Origin: Halobiforma lacisalsi AJ5
GTDB taxonomy: Archaea; Halobacteriota; Halobacteria; Halobacteriales; Natrialbaceae
Assembly: GCF_000226975.2 (NCBI RefSeq)
Contig: NZ_CP019285.1
Span: 434,001-498,000, forward strand
Direction of reading: 5' to 3'
Length of the DNA: 64,000 bases
Shown here: positions 61,005-64,000 of the stretch, in pieces
Layout of the letters: the number at the start of each line of letters is the position of its first letter
Position numbering within the stretch: the first letter of the stretch is position 1
Position numbers and translations under genes: made by a program
The notes under the pieces: generated by a model
Seen by the model: only the letters and a program-made list of their open reading frames with translations
What the model was told of the DNA's origin: nothing
Database searches by the model: none

Positions 61005-62834
61005 ATGAGCAGCCAACAACGCGAAGCCAAAGTCTACGTGAACGGGTCGCTGGTGGGCACCCACCCGAACCCCCACGAGCTAGCCGAACAGATCCGCGAA
61101 GCGCGCCGCATCGGCGACGTCAGCGAGATGGTCAACGTCTCCGTCAAGGAGCGCACGCGGGAAGTCATCATCAACGCCGACGCCGGCCGCGCCCGACGCC
61201 CCCTGCTGGTCGTCGAGGACGGCGAACCGCGCATCTCCGACGAGGAGATCGAAGCGCTCCGGAACGGTGACCTCGAGTTCGAGGACCTCGTCGACCACGG
61301 CTACGTCGAGTTCATCGACGCCGAGGAGGAAGAAGACATCCTCGTCGCCGTCGACGAGGACGACCTCACCGCGGACCACACCCACCTCGAGATCGACCCG
61401 CAGCTGATCTTCGGGATCGGTGCGGGGATGATCCCCTACCCCGAGCACAACGCTAGCCCGCGCATTACGATGGGTGCGGGGATGATCAAGCAGTCGCTGG
61501 GGCTGCCGTCGGCCAACTACCGAATCCGGCCGGACACGCGCCAGCACCTGCTGCACTACCCGCAGCTGTCGATGGTCAAGACCCAGACGACCGAGCAGAT
61601 CGGCTTCGACGACCGCCCTGCAGCCCAGAACTTCGTCGTTGCCGTGATGAGCTACGAAGGGTTCAACATCGAGGACGCGCTGGTCATGAACAAGGCCAGC
61701 GTCGAACGCGCGCTCGCCCGTTCGCACTTCTTCCGGACCTACGAGGGCGAGGAGCGGCGCTACCCGGGCGGCCAGGAGGACCGCTTCGAGATCCCCTCCC
61801 AGGACGTCCGTGGTGCCCGCGGCGAGGAAGCCTACGCGCACCTGGACGAGGACGGCCTCGTCAACCCCGAGACGACGGTCGACGAGAACTCCGTCCTGCT
61901 CGGGAAGACCTCCCCGCCGCGCTTTTTGGAGGAGCCGGACGACATGGGCGGCCTCTCGCCCCAGAAGCGCCGTGAAACGAGCGTGACGATGCGCTCCGGC
62001 GAGTCCGGGGTCGTCGACACCGTCACGCTGATGGAGGGCGAGGACGGCTCGAAGCTCTCGAAGGTCTCCGTGCGCGACGAACGGATCCCCGAACTCGGGG
62101 ACAAGTTCGCATCGCGACACGGCCAGAAGGGGGTCGTCGGCCACCTCGCGCCCCAGGAGGACATGCCCTTTACCGAGGACGGCGTCGTCCCGGACCTCGT
62201 CTTGAACCCCCACGCCTTGCCCTCGCGGATGACCGTCGGGCACATCCTCGAGATGATCGGCGGCAAACTCGGCTCGCTCGAGGGTCGGCGCGTCGACGGG
62301 ACGCCGTTCCTCGGCGAGGACGAGTCGGAACTCCGCGAAGGACTCGAGGAGGCCGGCTTCGAGTCCTCGGGCAAGGAGACGATGTACTCGGGAATTACGG
62401 GCGAGAAGATCGAGGCCGAGATCTTCGTGGGCGTGATCTTCTACCAGAAGCTCTACCACATGGTCTCGAACAAGCTGCACGCTCGCTCGCGTGGTCCCGT
62501 GCAAGTGCTCACCCGCCAGCCCACCGAGGGACGCGCCCGCGAGGGCGGTCTCCGTATCGGGGAGATGGAACGGGACGTGTTCATCGGTCACGGCGCGGCC
62601 ATGACGCTGAAGGAACGACTGCTCGACGAGTCCGACCGCGAGTACATCCCCATCTGTGCACAATGTGGGATGAGCGCGGTCGAGAACGTCGAACAGCGCC
62701 GCGTCTACTGTCCGAACTGTGACGAGGAGACGGACATCCACGAGATCGAGATGAGCTACGCGTTCAAGCTCCTCTTGGACGAGATGAAGGCCCTGGGCAT
62801 CGCACCGCGACTGGAACTGGAGGACGCCGTCTAA
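61005..62834 (+). CDS. rpoB1: RNA polymerase subunit B' (C-terminal half of beta)
   Basis: The 609-residue subunit holds the catalytic half of beta: [38 protein letters not shown] with the switch/active-site Lys residues, and a C-terminal zinc ribbon CAQCGMSAV...CPNCDEE. No intein is present. 9 bp to rpoA1. Confidence 0.97.
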   Translation: MSSQQREAKVYVNGSLVGTHPNPHELAEQIREARRIGDVSEMVNVSVKERTREVIINADAGRARRPLLVVEDGEPRISDEEIEALRNGDLEFEDLVDHGYVEFIDAEEEEDILVAVDEDDLTADHTHLEIDPQLIFGIGAGMIPYPEHNASPRITMGAGMIKQSLGLPSANYRIRPDTRQHLLHYPQLSMVKTQTTEQIGFDDRPAAQNFVVAVMSYEGFNIEDALVMNKASVERALARSHFFRTYEGEERRYPGGQEDRFEIPSQDVRGARGEEAYAHLDEDGLVNPETTVDENSVLLGKTSPPRFLEEPDDMGGLSPQKRRETSVTMRSGESGVVDTVTLMEGEDGSKLSKVSVRDERIPELGDKFASRHGQKGVVGHLAPQEDMPFTEDGVVPDLVLNPHALPSRMTVGHILEMIGGKLGSLEGRRVDGTPFLGEDESELREGLEEAGFESSGKETMYSGITGEKIEAEIFVGVIFYQKLYHMVSNKLHARSRGPVQVLTRQPTEGRAREGGLRIGEMERDVFIGHGAAMTLKERLLDESDREYIPICAQCGMSAVENVEQRRVYCPNCDEETDIHEIEMSYAFKLLLDEMKALGIAPRLELEDAV

Positions 62835-62843
62835 GTCACAATC

Positions 62844-64000
62844 ATGCGAAACAGTACACCCAAAAACATCGGATCGATCAACTTCGGGCTCATGGAGCCC
62901 GAGGAGTACCGGGAGATGAGCGCGACGAAGATCATCACTGCCGACACGTACGACGACGACGGCTTCCCCATCGACATGGGGCTGATGGACCCGCGGCTGG
63001 GCGTCATCGACCCCGGACTCGAGTGCAAGACCTGCGGGAAGCACTCGGGGTCGTGTAACGGCCACTTCGGCCACATCGAACTGGCTGCGCCGGTCATTCA
63101 CGTCGGCTTCACGAAGCTCATTCGACGGCTCCTGCGTGGCACCTGTCGGGAGTGCTCCAAGCTCCTGCTTACCGAGGACGAGCGCGACGAGTTCCGCGGC
63201 CAGATCGACGAATCTCGAAAGCTCGGTCGCGACCTGAACGACGTCACGAAGGCCGCGATCCGCCAGGCACGAAAAAAGGATCGCTGTCCCCACTGTGGCG
63301 AGATCCAGTACGACATCGACCACGAGAAGCCCACCACGTACTACGAGGTCCAGCAGGTCCTCACCAGCGAGTACTCCCAGCGCATCGCCGGCGCGATGCA
63401 GGGTGGCGAGGACGGCGAGCGGATGTCCCCCGACGAACTCGCCGAGGAGACCGACATCGAACTCAGCCGGATCAACGAGATCCTCTCGGGATCGTTCCGG
63501 CCCCGCGAGAGCCAGCGCAAGGCCATCGAGAAGGCCCTGGACGTCGACCTCACCGAGGAGGACACGAACAAGCTGATGCCCTCCGACATCCGGGACTGGT
63601 TCGAGGCGATCCCGGACGAGGACATCGAGGTGCTGGGCATCGACCCCGACCGCTCGCGTCCGGAGTGGATGATCCTCACCGTCCTCCCGGTCCCGCCGGT
63701 CACCGCGCGGCCGTCGATTACGCTGGACAACGGCCAGCGTAGCGAGGACGACCTCACCCACAAGCTGGTCGACATCATCCGGATCAACCAGCGGTTCATG
63801 GAGAACCGCGAGGCCGGTGCCCCGCAACTCATCATCGAGGACCTCTGGGAACTGCTGCAGTACCACGTGACGACGTTCATGGACAACGAGATCTCGGGGA
63901 CGCCGCCGGCTCGACACCGCTCCGGTCGGCCGCTGAAGACCCTCTCCCAGCGACTCAAGGGCAAGGAGGGTCGCTTCCGTGGCTCGCTGTCCGGGAAGCG
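62844..64000 (+). CDS. rpoA1: RNA polymerase subunit A' (partial, cut by right edge)
   Basis: The ATG at 62844 opens the large catalytic subunit; about 385 codons are visible and the frame is open to the edge. The clamp zinc sites are present ([24 protein letters not shown]...CPHCG), followed by the lid/rudder start [11 protein letters not shown] and [16 protein letters not shown]. Residues about 190-232 form an insertion resembling a Cro/C1 helix-turn-helix ([20 protein letters not shown]). It is fourth in the operon. Confidence 0.97.
   Translation, partial: MRNSTPKNIGSINFGLMEPEEYREMSATKIITADTYDDDGFPIDMGLMDPRLGVIDPGLECKTCGKHSGSCNGHFGHIELAAPVIHVGFTKLIRRLLRGTCRECSKLLLTEDERDEFRGQIDESRKLGRDLNDVTKAAIRQARKKDRCPHCGEIQYDIDHEKPTTYYEVQQVLTSEYSQRIAGAMQGGEDGERMSPDELAEETDIELSRINEILSGSFRPRESQRKAIEKALDVDLTEEDTNKLMPSDIRDWFEAIPDEDIEVLGIDPDRSRPEWMILTVLPVPPVTARPSITLDNGQRSEDDLTHKLVDIIRINQRFMENREAGAPQLIIEDLWELLQYHVTTFMDNEISGTPPARHRSGRPLKTLSQRLKGKEGRFRGSLSGK

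Noticed and set aside
59424..62834. Intein in rpoB2/rpoB1
   Set aside because: Both proteins have normal length and continuous conserved motifs.
61080..63917. 945-codon frame on the minus strand across rpoB1/rpoA1
   Set aside because: A GC-rich antisense shadow of unmistakable RNA polymerase genes; no motif.

Overview
The window is chromosomal DNA from a haloarchaeon, most likely of the Natrialbaceae group. It is GC-rich, its proteins are acidic (Asp/Glu-rich), and many genes look leaderless, with a TATA-like box about 24-30 bp before the start codon. Taxon-diagnostic genes include SAMP1, the rdfA/SMC-like pair, HalOD1, amphi-Trp, mptA, the split rpoB2/rpoB1 genes, GatD and a fused AhbA-AhbB siroheme decarboxylase. 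The species assignment is inference from gene content only. LAYOUT 1-20 kb: gatD and a GNAT acetyltransferase; a sulfite-oxidase-family molybdoenzyme convergent with the MoaD-like modifier SAMP1; a potassium block (two membrane RCK_C proteins divergent from a Kch-type channel); a TnpB-only IS605-group element set beside a low-GC membrane gene; then a nucleoside-degradation block (deoC divergent from ribose-1,5-bisphosphate isomerase, DUF63, PfkB kinase, HalOD1, uridine-phosphorylase family). After that come a Tat-exported chymotrypsin-like protease, a zinc-finger protein, an amphi-Trp/DUF1508 fusion, DUF547 and an AI-2E family membrane protein. 20-31 kb: the nadA-nadB-nadC operon, a winged-helix regulator, an MFS exporter with twin operators, KptA RNA 2'-phosphotransferase, TrkH-TrkA potassium uptake and tRNA-Leu(UAA). 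31-48 kb: SDR enzymes, a Tat-exported 5'-nucleotidase, cyclophilin, an AstE-like zinc hydrolase, DUF3006, the SMC-like/RdfA pair, an acyl-CoA dehydrogenase, an AT-rich island, AhbAB, DUF364, tRNA-Ile(GAU), FxsA, a YyaL-type thioredoxin-fold protein, a TrmB-like regulator and MptA. 48.7-52 kb: an unusual intergenic array. 52-59 kb: RNA polymerase epsilon-like protein, DsbA, NAD kinase, a KaiC-like ATPase, amphi-Trp, a universal stress protein and a membrane protein. The right edge is the start of the RNA polymerase operon (rpoH-rpoB2-rpoB1-rpoA1, the last cut by the edge). The most novel signal is the array at 48806-49605 with an outlier at 51742-51780: eight same-strand copies of a gap-free 39-bp element beginning with a TATA-like TTTAAGT. 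In copies 1-5 a hairpin or palindrome of quite different sequence sits at an almost constant distance (74-77 bp) downstream; the one in copies 1 and 3 is at an identical offset and carries compensatory changes. Two of the units form a duplicated A-B-A-B block. This looks like a family of short structured RNA genes with a shared promoter, or a multi-promoter regulatory array; it does not have CRISPR geometry.
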